Source: an uncultured Opitutaceae bacterium
GTDB lineage: Bacteria > Verrucomicrobiota > Verrucomicrobiia > Opitutales > Opitutaceae
Direction: 5' to 3'
Length of the DNA stretch: 61,426 bases
Assembly: GCA_903952145.1 (NCBI GenBank)
Contig: CAJBES010000065.1
Coordinates: forward strand, 1 to 61,426
Below are positions 44,724 to 55,000 of the stretch, piece after piece. The position numbers and the translations under genes are program-made. Under the pieces are notes generated by a model, which was not told the origin of the DNA, searched no databases, and saw nothing but the letters and a program-made list of their open reading frames with translations. Every line of letters begins with the position of its first letter. The first letter of the stretch is position 1.

Positions 44724-45599
44724 CTACCTTGCCGGGTGTGGGCTGGGTTTGCGGTTCTGCTGCCGCCGACCGCTGCGCAGCCCCAACTGTTCCCGCGCAA
44801 ACGCCACGCTGCGCCGCACGCAGTCATCCTCAAACGCCAGCGTCTGCGGTTCGTCTCCCCGTGCTTCCACGGGGATTTCCAGGATGAGGCGATCCAGCGT
44901 GCTCCCGTCTTGGAGGAGCTTCAGCGTCGCCGGCAAATCAATGATCCCCTCGCCCAGGGCGACGCCGGTAATCTTGCACCCATAATTGGTCAATCGTACC
45001 GCGTAGTCCTTGCAATGTGTGGTCACCGCGAAAGGGGCCATTTTTTCGACGGCCGGCAGCGGCGACTCTTGGGTTAGCAGCGGATTTCCTACATCCAAGC
45101 AGATGCCGACAAAGGGGCTGTCCACCGCACGGATGATTTGCAGCAACTCGTCCGTGGTCACGTCGCCATGGTTTTCGACCGCGATCCTTATTCCCAGATC
45201 CGCGGCCATGTCCCGGACCCGTCTCAAGCCGGCAATCGCCCGGCGAATTTCCACGGCCACTTTCGTCCGTGGATCATGGCGGTTGAACCCAGCAAAGGTG
45301 CGCAAGACCGGGGAGCCGAGGCAGGCGCAGACGGCCAGTTCCCCGGCCAGATGTCGCGGCTCAATCCCGAGGGTGCCATATTCGAGAAACAGGTTTTCCG
45401 CCACCGCCGCCGCCTGGATTTCCTCCAGATAGTGGCGGTCACGGGACGCGAGATGCAGCGGATCGATCTGGAAGCCGTCGAGCCCCAGCGCGGCCACGCG
45501 CCCGATGAAATCCAATAACGTCATCCTGCGTCTGGGCGAAAAATCCGGGTGCACGCCGAACGCCAGATGATAGCTGTAGCTGTCGAGTCCGAGTTTCAT
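44724..45599 (-). CDS. Sugar phosphate isomerase/epimerase (xylose isomerase-like TIM barrel)
   Basis: A 291-residue AP-endonuclease-2-type TIM barrel. Putative metal ligands stand in the usual order: Glu in IAVENHGD, Asp in GICLDVGNP, His in VTTHCKDY, Glu in LILEIPVE. Such proteins isomerise or epimerise sugars, keto-sugars or inositol derivatives; the substrate is unknown. It lies 28 bases after a zinc-type dehydrogenase on the same strand, so the pair likely acts on one sugar pathway. The C-terminal tail is Arg-rich. Confidence 0.88.
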   Translation of the reverse strand: MKLGLDSYSYHLAFGVHPDFSPRRRMTLLDFIGRVAALGLDGFQIDPLHLASRDRHYLEEIQAAAVAENLFLEYGTLGIEPRHLAGELAVCACLGSPVLRTFAGFNRHDPRTKVAVEIRRAIAGLRRVRDMAADLGIRIAVENHGDVTTDELLQIIRAVDSPFVGICLDVGNPLLTQESPLPAVEKMAPFAVTTHCKDYAVRLTNYGCKITGVALGEGIIDLPATLKLLQDGSTLDRLILEIPVEARGDEPQTLAFEDDCVRRSVAFAREQLGLRSGRRQQNRKPSPHPAR

Positions 45600-45627
45600 G
45601 AGTATGGCGGTGGTCGGACGGTAACGG

Positions 45628-46566
45628 CTACGGCGTAAGGATCGCCTTGATCACCTCGCCCCGGCCGATCATTTCGACGGCTTGGGGGTAACGCGCAAAA
45701 TCCAGGCGGTGAGTGATCAGTTTGTCGGTGCGGATTTTCCCGGCCTCGATCAGGCGAACCACAGCGCCGAGATCCTCCTGCGTCAGCCATTTGGAATTAT
45801 AGAGGGTGATTTCACGGTCGAACAGCGGCCAGAGCGGTATTTCCAACAGGCCCTCGGAGTAACCGAAGATGATGAGCGCCTCCCGGGCGATATGGCAGGC
45901 GGCCTGGTAGGCTGCTTTTTGGCCCGAGCATTCGATCACGATGTCCGCGCCGTCTTGTTTCAGCTGCGCGAGGACGGCCGGATCGCGCGCATCGGCGACC
46001 GCATCAGCGCCCAATTCCCGGGCGAGTTGCAGACGGGCCGGATCAACATCGGCGGCTACCACATGCCGCGCTCCGAACACGCGTACGAGTTGGACGGCCG
46101 CCAGTCCCGCCGCCCCGCAACCGGACACAACTACGCTCCGGTTCGCATAAGCCGGCACTTTGCGGCAGGCGCGGTGCACGCAACCGAACAGCTCGGCCAT
46201 GGCCACCTGCTCGAGGGGCACCTCCTGATTGACCGGCACGATCTGGCTGGTTTTCCGCGTGACATACTCCGCATATAACGGGGGACCGCCGAGACCGGAG
46301 AGCACCACGTGATCGCCGACAGCAAAGCCGGTGACCTTCGCGCCGACCGTCGCGATGATTCCAGCCCCCTCGTGCCCCGGAAAGCCCGGCACGCCGTATT
46401 CGAGGTAAACCAGATCCCGGTATAGGCCGTGGTTGACCTTGTAGTCATGCTGGTTGCACAGGGCCATGGCCTGCATCCGGACGAGGACTTCATCGGGCGC
46501 CGGAGCGGGGACAGGGAGCTCAATGATTTTGAAGGATTCCGCCTCATCAATGAGGATGGCGCGCAT
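45628..46566 (-). CDS. Zinc-type medium-chain alcohol dehydrogenase
   Basis: A 312-residue MDR enzyme. The N-terminal catalytic domain has a Cys in MALCNQHDYKVNHG, the GHEGAGIIATVG motif, and a Cys-His near LFGCVHRAC. The structural-zinc cysteine loop is absent, as in sorbitol-dehydrogenase-like short forms. The Rossmann part is VVVSGCGAAGLAAVQLVRVF with Asp of VAADVDPARL, suggesting NAD over NADP. It is the first gene of a two-gene unit with the sugar isomerase. Confidence 0.9.
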   Translation of the reverse strand: MRAILIDEAESFKIIELPVPAPAPDEVLVRMQAMALCNQHDYKVNHGLYRDLVYLEYGVPGFPGHEGAGIIATVGAKVTGFAVGDHVVLSGLGGPPLYAEYVTRKTSQIVPVNQEVPLEQVAMAELFGCVHRACRKVPAYANRSVVVSGCGAAGLAAVQLVRVFGARHVVAADVDPARLQLARELGADAVADARDPAVLAQLKQDGADIVIECSGQKAAYQAACHIAREALIIFGYSEGLLEIPLWPLFDREITLYNSKWLTQEDLGAVVRLIEAGKIRTDKLITHRLDFARYPQAVEMIGRGEVIKAILTP

Positions 46567-46906
46567 CGTGGTGGGTTTTCTTGGGTCGATTGGTCGGAAA
46601 ACAGGATTTGCCCTGTCATGAATCAGGATAATCCGGCCCCTTTCAATCCGGTTTCCTGCTGTTTGAGAAGCCGCCAGAGCAGGGGCTGTGGTGGACCCTG
46701 ACTTTACCCCTGCCCTCCGGCTTCATCCGCACCACCGGCAAGGCCGGCACTTCTTCCGCTGCCATTAGTTCTTCGTCACGTGCCCGCCGGTTGCGCTTAT
46801 CTCTCCGCGCGGGCCCACTAAATCCGTTGCCTCGCCCTGCGCGCTGGCGCATTCGCATGTCTCCGCGTGCCGGCCCAATGGCACCCGCCGGCCTCGCCTT
46901 ACCCTT
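46567..46906. other. Divergent intergenic region, nothing recognised
   Basis: 340 bases between the dehydrogenase (-) and the tryptophanase-family gene (+). It should hold both promoters. I see no open frame, no strong hairpin with T-run and no operator repeat that I can defend. Confidence 0.5.
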
Positions 46907-48373
46907 ATGAACGACTCCGACTATCCGACCGAGGTAAAATTCTTCAGCGGCGAAGACATTCCGCTGGAACTACACAAGGTTCGCGTCGTGCAGAAGCTGC
47001 ACCTCCGGCCGGTGGAGCATCGCCACCGCGCGATCGAGGGCGCCGGCTACAACACCTTTCTGCTCCACACGCGCGACCTGTTCCTCGACATGCTGACCGA
47101 CAGCGGCACCAACGCGATGAGCGATCAGCAGACGGCGGCGATGATGGTCGCCGACGACGCCTACGCCGGCTCCGCCAGCTTTGCGCGGATGCAGGAGGCG
47201 ATCCGCGACGTATTCGGGATGACCCATGTGCTGCCGGTCCACCAGGGTCGTGCCGCCGAAAACATCATCTCCAAGACATTCATCAAACCCGGCGACGTGG
47301 TGCCGATGAACTACCACTTCACGACCACCAAGGCGCATATCGACATCAACGGCGGCAAGGTTCTCGAAATCTTCACCGACGAGGCGCTCAAGATCAAAAG
47401 CTCGCACCCGTTCAAGGGTAACCTTGATCTCGTCAAACTCGCCGCCGTCATCGCCGAATACGGCCCCGCGCGCATCCCCTACGTCCGGATGGAAGCGTCG
47501 ACCAATCTCATCGGCGGGCAGCCTTTCTCGATGCAGAATCTGCGGGAGGTGCGCGCGCTCACGCGGCAGCACGGCATCATGCTCGTGCTCGACGTCAGCC
47601 TCGTCGGCGAGAACGCCTGGCTGATCAAGCAGCGTGAGGCCGAGTTCAGGAACAGCAGCATCAAGGATATCCTCCTCGAGTTCTGCAGTCTCTCGGACCT
47701 GCTCTATTTCTCCAGCCGCAAGGTCAGTTCCACCCGCGGCGGCGCGATCGCCACCAACCGGCTCGATCTCTTCAACCGGATGAAGGACCTCGTGCCGCTC
47801 TACGAGGGCTTCCTGACCTACGGCGGCATGTCGGTGCGCGAAATCGAGGCCATGGCGGTCGGCTTGCGCGAGACCATCGACGACACGATCATCAGCCAGT
47901 CGCCGAGCTTCATCCGCTATCTCGTCAACGACCTCGACGCCGCGGGCGTGCCGGTGGTCACCCCACCCGGCGGGCTCGGCGCGCACGTCGACGCCCGTGG
48001 TTTCCTCCCGCACGTTCCCCAGACGGAATACCCCGCCGGGGCGCTCGCCGCCGCCTTCTACATTGCCTCCGGGACGCGCGGCATGGAACGCGGCACGATC
48101 TCCAGCGTGCGTGATGAAAACGGCAACGACGTGCTCGCCGACGTGGAGTTGCTTCGCCTCGCGTTGCCGCGCCGCGTGTTCACGCTGTCGCAGGTCAAGT
48201 ATGTCGCCGACCGCCTGAAATGGCTCCATGCGAACCGCCACCTCGTCGGCGGGCTGAAGTTTGTCGACGAGCCCAAGGTCCTGCGCTTTTTTCTCGGCCG
48301 GCTCGCGCCGACCAGCAACTGGCCTGAAAAACTGGTCGCACAGTTCCGCCGCGATTTCGGCGAAAGCCTCTGA
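46907..48373 (+). CDS. Tryptophanase/tyrosine phenol-lyase family PLP beta-eliminating lyase
   Basis: A 488-residue protein of the TnaA/TPL family. Family marks include NTFLLHTRDLFLDMLTDSGT, QTAAMMVADDAYAGSASF, the PLP region VLPVHQGRAAENI, and VRMEASTNLIGGQPFSMQNL. The lysine loop reads YFSSRKVSSTRGGAIATN, clearly different from the SGKKD/SAKKD of known tyrosine phenol-lyases and tryptophanases, so the substrate may be another amino acid. It is a lone gene facing a convergent MFS transporter 69 bases away. Confidence 0.88.
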   Translation: MNDSDYPTEVKFFSGEDIPLELHKVRVVQKLHLRPVEHRHRAIEGAGYNTFLLHTRDLFLDMLTDSGTNAMSDQQTAAMMVADDAYAGSASFARMQEAIRDVFGMTHVLPVHQGRAAENIISKTFIKPGDVVPMNYHFTTTKAHIDINGGKVLEIFTDEALKIKSSHPFKGNLDLVKLAAVIAEYGPARIPYVRMEASTNLIGGQPFSMQNLREVRALTRQHGIMLVLDVSLVGENAWLIKQREAEFRNSSIKDILLEFCSLSDLLYFSSRKVSSTRGGAIATNRLDLFNRMKDLVPLYEGFLTYGGMSVREIEAMAVGLRETIDDTIISQSPSFIRYLVNDLDAAGVPVVTPPGGLGAHVDARGFLPHVPQTEYPAGALAAAFYIASGTRGMERGTISSVRDENGNDVLADVELLRLALPRRVFTLSQVKYVADRLKWLHANRHLVGGLKFVDEPKVLRFFLGRLAPTSNWPEKLVAQFRRDFGESL

Positions 48374-48442
48374 AGGCGGCCAGAGCGGGATGGCGAAAAT
48401 GGGTTGTTCAGGGCCGGCCCGACCGAGCGCGACCTTGGGTGC

Positions 48443-49894
48443 TCACGCTGGCGTGGGCGGCCGGTTTTCCCGGGCGCCTTGCGTGAGCCATTTTTCCAGG
48501 AAGGCGGCCACAATACAGCCGGCCAGAGCGTAGGCGCCCAGCACCAGCCACATCGCCTCGGGCCGGTGCCAGTAGTCGAGCTGTTGTGCGACCATCGCCT
48601 GCTGCAACGGCACGGCAACACCATCGATGGTCACCTTCTCCGGCGACCAGTGCTCGAGCAGGTGCCCGGAGAAGGCACTGACCAGCGTCTTGGCCACAAA
48701 CCACGGGACCAGCGACAGTCCGAGATAGGTGCCTTCCTGGCCCTTCGGCGCGATTGCAGCGGTGTATTCGTAGAGTTTGGGCGACCACACCACCTCGCCG
48801 ATCGTCACCAGTATCATGCACAGCAGCGCCATGACGTAATGGGCCTGGCCGATGCTCAGTCCGTAAACGGTCCAGGGCAGCGCCATGGGGAAAAGTGCAA
48901 CCGACGAAATCATGGCTCCATAGACGAGCATGCGGAACACCCCGAACTTGTTCGCGAAGGGGATGAACAAGACCAGGCCGATCACGATGCCGATGGGGTT
49001 GATCGCGTTGAGCGTGCCGATGGCCGCATCCGGTCCGATCGTGCGCAGCCAGTATTTCGGCATCAGCAGGTAAAGGTAGACGTAAACCGCCCGGACGCCG
49101 ACGATCAGGGCGATCAGCACGAGCAGTCGCCAGAGCGCCGGTTCGCGAATCATCTCGCGCCAGATCTGCCAGGGGTTCTTGCGCGCGACCTTTTTTTCCT
49201 CGTTCTGCGCCGCCGGTAGATCGTCGGGATCGACCAGTTGCTCCTCGTTTTTCACCATCAGCTTTCCGACGATCAGGCAAAGCACCGCGGTGATCACACC
49301 CAGTGAGAAAATATGGACATTGGGCAGGTGCAGGAGCTTGCGCACAATATCGATGGAGAAACCGGCGGCCGCCGCCCCGATGTTCATGAATAGATACCAC
49401 AGACTGAATCCGGCGCTGCGGGAACGTCGCGTCGTGAAGCGATTGGTCGCCGCCTGGAAAATAGTCTGCAGTCCGGCCATGAACGGTGCCATCAACAGGA
49501 AAATCCCGCCGGCCAGCAACCCGCGGTGCGGCAGCGAGGGGGTCAGGCCGACCCAGACCATCGCGAGGCGCAGCACCAACTGCCCGCCGAGCGTGATGTT
49601 CAGAGACCGGCGGATGCCCAGCCAGTCGGTGGTCATCCCGGAAAAGAGCAGCATCAGCGACGTGGCCGCCGTGAAAACGGTGATGGTGTAGCCGGCGGCG
49701 CGGTCATCGAGGCCGAGATCATCGGACAAAAATACCGCGGCAATCGTCAGGAGCGCAAAATACGCAGTGCAGTCCAAAAAGTTGACGATCTGGATGCCCC
49801 AGTATTCAGCCCGAGTTTCCTTGAGCACGCCGAAATCTTTGAAGTAGCCGACAATCATTTCGGCGGTGGATCGACGCGCGGTGGTTTCGCTCAT
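48443..49894 (-). CDS. MFS/POT-like transporter
   Basis: A 483-residue, about 12-14 helix transporter of the major facilitator type. The first helix pair holds YWGIQIVNFLDCTAYFALLT and the interhelix motif FSGMTTDWLGIRRSL. A long charged central loop follows helix 6 (KNEEQLVDPDDLPAAQNEEKK). Relatives in databases are often called MFS transporter or peptide MFS transporter. The substrate is unknown. It sits between the tryptophanase-family gene and an OPT transporter, which makes amino acids or peptides plausible. Confidence 0.85.
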   Translation of the reverse strand: MSETTARRSTAEMIVGYFKDFGVLKETRAEYWGIQIVNFLDCTAYFALLTIAAVFLSDDLGLDDRAAGYTITVFTAATSLMLLFSGMTTDWLGIRRSLNITLGGQLVLRLAMVWVGLTPSLPHRGLLAGGIFLLMAPFMAGLQTIFQAATNRFTTRRSRSAGFSLWYLFMNIGAAAAGFSIDIVRKLLHLPNVHIFSLGVITAVLCLIVGKLMVKNEEQLVDPDDLPAAQNEEKKVARKNPWQIWREMIREPALWRLLVLIALIVGVRAVYVYLYLLMPKYWLRTIGPDAAIGTLNAINPIGIVIGLVLFIPFANKFGVFRMLVYGAMISSVALFPMALPWTVYGLSIGQAHYVMALLCMILVTIGEVVWSPKLYEYTAAIAPKGQEGTYLGLSLVPWFVAKTLVSAFSGHLLEHWSPEKVTIDGVAVPLQQAMVAQQLDYWHRPEAMWLVLGAYALAGCIVAAFLEKWLTQGARENRPPTPA

Positions 49895-50096
49895 AAACGA
49901 AAATGGGAGGTTTCGGGTGATGCCAGAGAAACGAGACGGGGCGCATGTCTACGGGAAAGACCGCGAAAGGCGATTACCAAAAAGGGGGCTGCCCTGAGGG
50001 CGGCTGCCGGCGATGGTCTGTAGAAATCCGACCGGCGGCGCGGCCCGGGCTTGCGAGCTGGCCGCGCGCCGTCATGGTCCGGCCAAAATCCGCCCC

Positions 50097-51941
50097 ATGC
50101 CCCCCCCCTCTGCCGACCCCTCTGCCGATCCCCGCCCGCCCACGGTCCCGCCCACGGAACGCGAAGCCGAATGGCTGGCCCGAACCTACCAACCCGGCGC
50201 GGCCAACCTCACGGTGCGGGCCGTCATCGTGGGCATGCTGATCGGCGGGGCGATGAGTCTCTCCAATCTCTACGTCTTTTTCAAAACCGGCTGGAGCATG
50301 GGGGTCACGCTCACCGCCTGCATTCTGGCTTTCAGTGCGTTCCGGCTCCTGCAGGCGCTTCGGCTCGTGAAGAAGCCTCTTGGCGTTCTGGAGAACAATG
50401 CCCTGACCACGGTGGCTTCCGGTGCCGGCTACATGACCGGCGGCGGCAACATGGCCGCCTTTGGCGCGCTGTTGATGGTCACGACCGTGCGCCCCGAGCC
50501 GCTCCCGATGATCGCCTGGTTTGCACTGATCGCAGCGCTGGGCGTCTTCGCCGCGATCCCGATCAAGCGCCAGCTGATCAACCAGGAGGGACTGGCCTTC
50601 CCCACCGGCACCGCCACCGCCGAGACGATCCGCTCCATCCACGGAGACGTGGTCGGTGGCGGCGCCAGCAAGTCAACCTGGCTGGCCGGTTCCGCGGTCT
50701 TTGCCGCCATCCTGACCTGGTTGCGCGACGCCTGGCATGTCATCCCCGGCACCATTGGGCTGCCGGCCACCCTCGCCGGCCGGTCGCTGGCGACGTGGAC
50801 TCTATCGCTCAAGGCCGAGGTCGTGCTGCTGGGCGGCGGAGCGTTGATGAGTTTCCGCACCGGCTGGTCGCTCCTCCTGGGGGGCGTGCTCACCTACGGC
50901 GTGCTGGCCCCCTCACTGGTGGCCCACGGTATTGTCACGACCGTGAGCTACAAGGCGATCGTGGCCTGGACGCTCTGGCCGGGCGCCGCCCTGCTGGTAG
51001 CCTCGGGCCTGACATCTTTCGCCATCGATTACAAAAGCATTGCCCGGTCCTTCACCGGATTGAGTCGCATTTTCAACCGCGGGCAGACTTCGGATGGTGG
51101 CATCGCTGCCGTGGAATGCCCGGCATGGTGGTTCCCGGCCGGGTTCGTGGTGCTTTCGCCCCTGGTGATCGCCCTCATGGTCTGGCTGTTTCAAATTCCG
51201 CTCTGGGCCGGGCTTATCGCCGTACCGCTCGCAGTGGTGATGGGCTTCGTTGCGGCCCGCGTGACGGGCGAAACCGACGTCACTCCCACCAAGGCCCTCG
51301 GCCCGGTTACGCAGATGATCTACGGGATCATCACGCCAGGAAACTTATCCGGCAACATCATGTCGGCCAACGTCACCGGTGGCATCGGGCTGCATGCGGC
51401 GGACCTGTTGACCACGCTTAAGACCGGCTGGCTGCTCGGGGCCAAGCCACGCCACCAAGTCTATGCGCAACTGTTCGGCGTCGTGGCCGGGGCGGTGGTG
51501 GTGGTACCCGCCTTCAACCTGATTATTCCCGATCCGAGCGTGCTCGGTGGCGAGGCCTGGCCCGCGCCGGCCTGCGTGGTGTGGGCCGGTGTGTCCAAGG
51601 CGTTCTCCGGTGGCGTGGGCGCGCTGCATGCCACCTCCCGGGTGGCGATCATGGCCGGACTCGCACTCGGCGTGGCCCTGGCCCTGCTGGAAAAACTGGC
51701 ACCCCGGCGACTGCGGCCGCTCCTCCCATCGCCTTCGGGCCTGGGCATCGCCATGGTCATCCCCGGCAGCAATTGCATCGCCATGTTCCTGGGCGCGGCG
51801 ATTGCCGAGACGATGCGCCGCATCATGCCCAAGGTGGCGGAGAAGACCATCGTACCCGTGGCCTCGGGCCTCATCGCCGGCGAAAGTCTCATGGGGATCC
51901 TCATCGCCGTGCTCATTGTCGCCGGAGTAATCGCGGCCTGA
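50097..51941 (+). CDS. OPT-family oligopeptide transporter
   Basis: A 614-residue OPT permease with about 14-16 hydrophobic helices. Typical parts are GMLIGGAMSLSNLYVFFKTGW, ALTTVASGAGYMTGGGNM, QLINQEGLAFPTGTATAETI, TGETDVTPTKALGPVTQMIYG and IPGSNCIAMFLGA. The chosen ATG (50097) is followed at once by a C9 run giving MPPPSADPSADPRPP; the frame opens 28 codons earlier without plausible protein. OPT members carry peptides or metal chelates. With POT and MFS genes nearby it suggests a peptide-using lifestyle. Confidence 0.92.
   Translation: MPPPSADPSADPRPPTVPPTEREAEWLARTYQPGAANLTVRAVIVGMLIGGAMSLSNLYVFFKTGWSMGVTLTACILAFSAFRLLQALRLVKKPLGVLENNALTTVASGAGYMTGGGNMAAFGALLMVTTVRPEPLPMIAWFALIAALGVFAAIPIKRQLINQEGLAFPTGTATAETIRSIHGDVVGGGASKSTWLAGSAVFAAILTWLRDAWHVIPGTIGLPATLAGRSLATWTLSLKAEVVLLGGGALMSFRTGWSLLLGGVLTYGVLAPSLVAHGIVTTVSYKAIVAWTLWPGAALLVASGLTSFAIDYKSIARSFTGLSRIFNRGQTSDGGIAAVECPAWWFPAGFVVLSPLVIALMVWLFQIPLWAGLIAVPLAVVMGFVAARVTGETDVTPTKALGPVTQMIYGIITPGNLSGNIMSANVTGGIGLHAADLLTTLKTGWLLGAKPRHQVYAQLFGVVAGAVVVVPAFNLIIPDPSVLGGEAWPAPACVVWAGVSKAFSGGVGALHATSRVAIMAGLALGVALALLEKLAPRRLRPLLPSPSGLGIAMVIPGSNCIAMFLGAAIAETMRRIMPKVAEKTIVPVASGLIAGESLMGILIAVLIVAGVIAA
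50100..50108 (+). repeat. C9 homopolymer directly after the OPT start codon
   Basis: Nine C follow the ATG immediately and encode the three prolines of MPPPS. A one-base slip would put the whole transporter out of frame at its second codon, a typical place for a phase-variable switch. Confidence 0.85.
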
Positions 51942-52064
51942 GTCGGACCGTGCGTATGCCAGTCATGCCGGGACAGCTGCACCCCAAAGCATCACCATCC
52001 CGTGCGCAGCATCGCGCCATGCCGGTGATTGCCGCGACCGTCGCCCAAGCCCCATCCTTTTCCC

Positions 52065-55000
52065 ATGAAGCGCATCAAGAAAATACAGACGTCGGACACC
52101 TTCGCGGCGATTGGCGCCCTGCGCCAGAGTCGTCGCGATGAGCAACTGCAGCCGGCCCTCATCGGCCCGCTGCCACCCGTGGAACTGCCGCGCATGCGCC
52201 GCGGGAGCCGCTGGGCCTTCGCGCCGGCCCCGCAGCTGGCGACTCCGGCCGACCTGACGGCAGCGCTCAGGCAGGAACGCCGGCGGGTAGCGCCCTTCCT
52301 TCGCGATCTGGCGCCCAAGCTCGTGACCACCCGGCACCGCCGGGTATTGCGGGAGTTCGACTGGCGGGTGGTCGCACGCGACAACGCCCAGGCGTTCGCC
52401 GCCGCCAGCAACGGTCGCGGCCCCTGGCAACGCGTCACGGTTCCCCACTACGGGCCGCCGGAGGGCCGGGCCCTCGCCTATTACCGCACCGAGTTCCGGG
52501 TGCCGGCCAACTGGAGCAAGCCCGGCAGTCTCTGGCTCCGCATCGCCGGCGCCGACTACCACGCCCGCCTCTATGTCAACGGCCGGTGTGTGGGCGAACA
52601 CGAGGGTTTCTTTGCCACCTTCGAATGCGAAATCTCGGCGGCCCTGCGACGCGGGCCCAACACCCTACTGATCGAACTCCGCAACGACGGCACGTGGAAC
52701 ACCCAGAACGCGCCCGAAGGCGACAAACTTTACGCGGCCACCGGGCCGGGCTGGGACGCACCCGGCACCGGCTGGCACCATTGTCCGGCCGGCATGGGTC
52801 TGCTGGGCCCGGTCACACTGGAAACGCGGCCCCGCCTGTTCATCGCCGATGTCTGGGCGCGGCCCCTGCCCACCCTCGACGCCGCGGAAATCCGCTTCGA
52901 AGTGCACAATTGCGACACCACGCCCCAACCGTGCACGCTGGAACTCGCTGTCTTCGGGCAGAATTTCCGCGCGACACCCCTGTCTTGGCACCCGTTGGAC
53001 AGGCTGGCCCCGGCAGCCGCCGGCCTCAATTATTATGCCTGCACGGTGGCGCTGCCGCAGGGGCGCCGCTGGGATACTGTCACTCCGTGGTTGTATCAAA
53101 TCCAGGTCCGGCTGCGCGACGCCACCGGCCGTTTGCGGGACACAGCGCACCGGCAATTCGGTCTCCGCACCTTCCGGATCGACGAGACCACCAAGCCCAA
53201 GGGCCGCATTTTCCTCAACGACGAACCCATCCGGCTGCGTGGCGCCAACACCATGGGCTTTGAGCAACTGGCCGTCATGCGCGGCCAACCCGGGCGGCTG
53301 CGCGACGATCTGCTGCTGGCCCGGTTGACGAACTTCAATTTTCTGCGCCTGACCCAGCGCCCCGTGCAACCGGAGGTCTACGAGATGGCGGATCGCGTCG
53401 GCCTCATGCTGCAGACGGACCTGCCGCTATTTGCTTTCCTGCGCCGACCGCAGTTCTGCGAGGCCGTGCGTCAGGCCAGGGAAATGGCGCGGCATGTGCG
53501 CGCCCACCCTTCGGTCGTGCTGCTGACGTATATCAACGAGCCCTTCCCGGCCCAATGGCGCCCCGTCGGCCACCGCCACGTCAACCGCACGGAATTGGAG
53601 GGGTTTTTCCAGGCCGCCACCGCGGCAATCCGGGTTGAACATCCGGACATCGCCATCAAGCCGGTCGATGGCGATTACGATCCGCCCGCTGACGGACTGC
53701 CCGACTATCACCTCTACTGCCTGTGGTATCAGGGACACGGCCAACCATTCGGCCGGCTCCTTCATGGTGAGTTTCCGCCGGTCAAGCGCGACTGGTGTTT
53801 CGGTTGCGGCGAATTCGGCGCGGAAGGACTCGATCCCGTGGGGCTGATGCGTCGCCGTTATCCCACCGCCTGGCTGCCGCAGAACCCGCGCCAAGAAGCG
53901 GTTTGGACTCCGAACCAAATTTCCCAAGCGCAAACCGGCCGGCACCAGCCGCTCTTTTTCGACCGTCCCGGGACCCTCGCCGCCTGGGTGGAGTCATCCC
54001 AAGCATGGCAGGCCCGGGCGGTCCGTATGCAAACGGAAGCCTTCCGGCGGATGGACCGGATGGTGAGTTGCGCGGTGCATCTGTTCATTGATGCGTGGCC
54101 GGCCGGTTGGATGAAAGCCATCATGGACTGCGAACGCCGCCCGAAGTCTGCGTGGTTCGCCTGCCGCGAAGCCCTGGCCCCGTGGCTCCCCATGGTTCGC
54201 TCCGACCGGTTCGCTTTCCAGGCCGGCGAGGAACACCGCCTCGAAGTCTGGCTCGCCAATGACACCGCTACAAAGCCGCGCGGCTGGCACTTGCGCTGCA
54301 CCGCCGAGGCCGCCGGCCGCATCCTGGCTAGCAGCCGGTGGACCGCCCGGCCGCAGGCCTGCACGCCGACCTTCCAGGGTTTTCTGCCTTGGGTGGCACC
54401 GACGGTGTCCGAGCGCACCGAGGTGATCCTGCGGCTCGGGTTGTTCGATACGTCGGACCGGATCGTCAACGACTCCGTCACCCGGTTTGTCGTCTGGCCG
54501 CAAGTTGCCACAACACCGCCGGTGATTGCGCTCTCCGTGACCGGCGGGCCGGCCGAGCAACTGGCCCGCGAACTGGATGCGCGGATCGATGCCCAGGCCG
54601 GATTGATTCTGGCCGACCGGCTGCCCGCCAGTGCATACGAGTGCGAAGAACTGTGGCAGCGTGTCACTGCCGGAGCCACCTTGGTCTTGACCGAGTTGCC
54701 CGTCGGCCAACACCAGATCGGCCCCGATTTGATCGAAGTGAAGCCCTGTGGTTTCGCGCCCTATGACTTCGTTTCCCGGGCTACGGGGCATCCGCTGGTG
54801 GTCGGTTTCGACAGGGATGACTTCCGCTTCTGGCATGAGCCTGCCGCCGACACTATCACCCCACTGCTGCCGGCCACATTCCAAGCGCCGGGATGGACCC
54901 CCATTTTACTTACGGGAGAAGCTGGCTGGGGCACTCCCGCTCTCCCGGCTTTGGCGGCGGCGGAAAAGACCTTGGGCAAAGGACGCATCATTGTCTCGCT

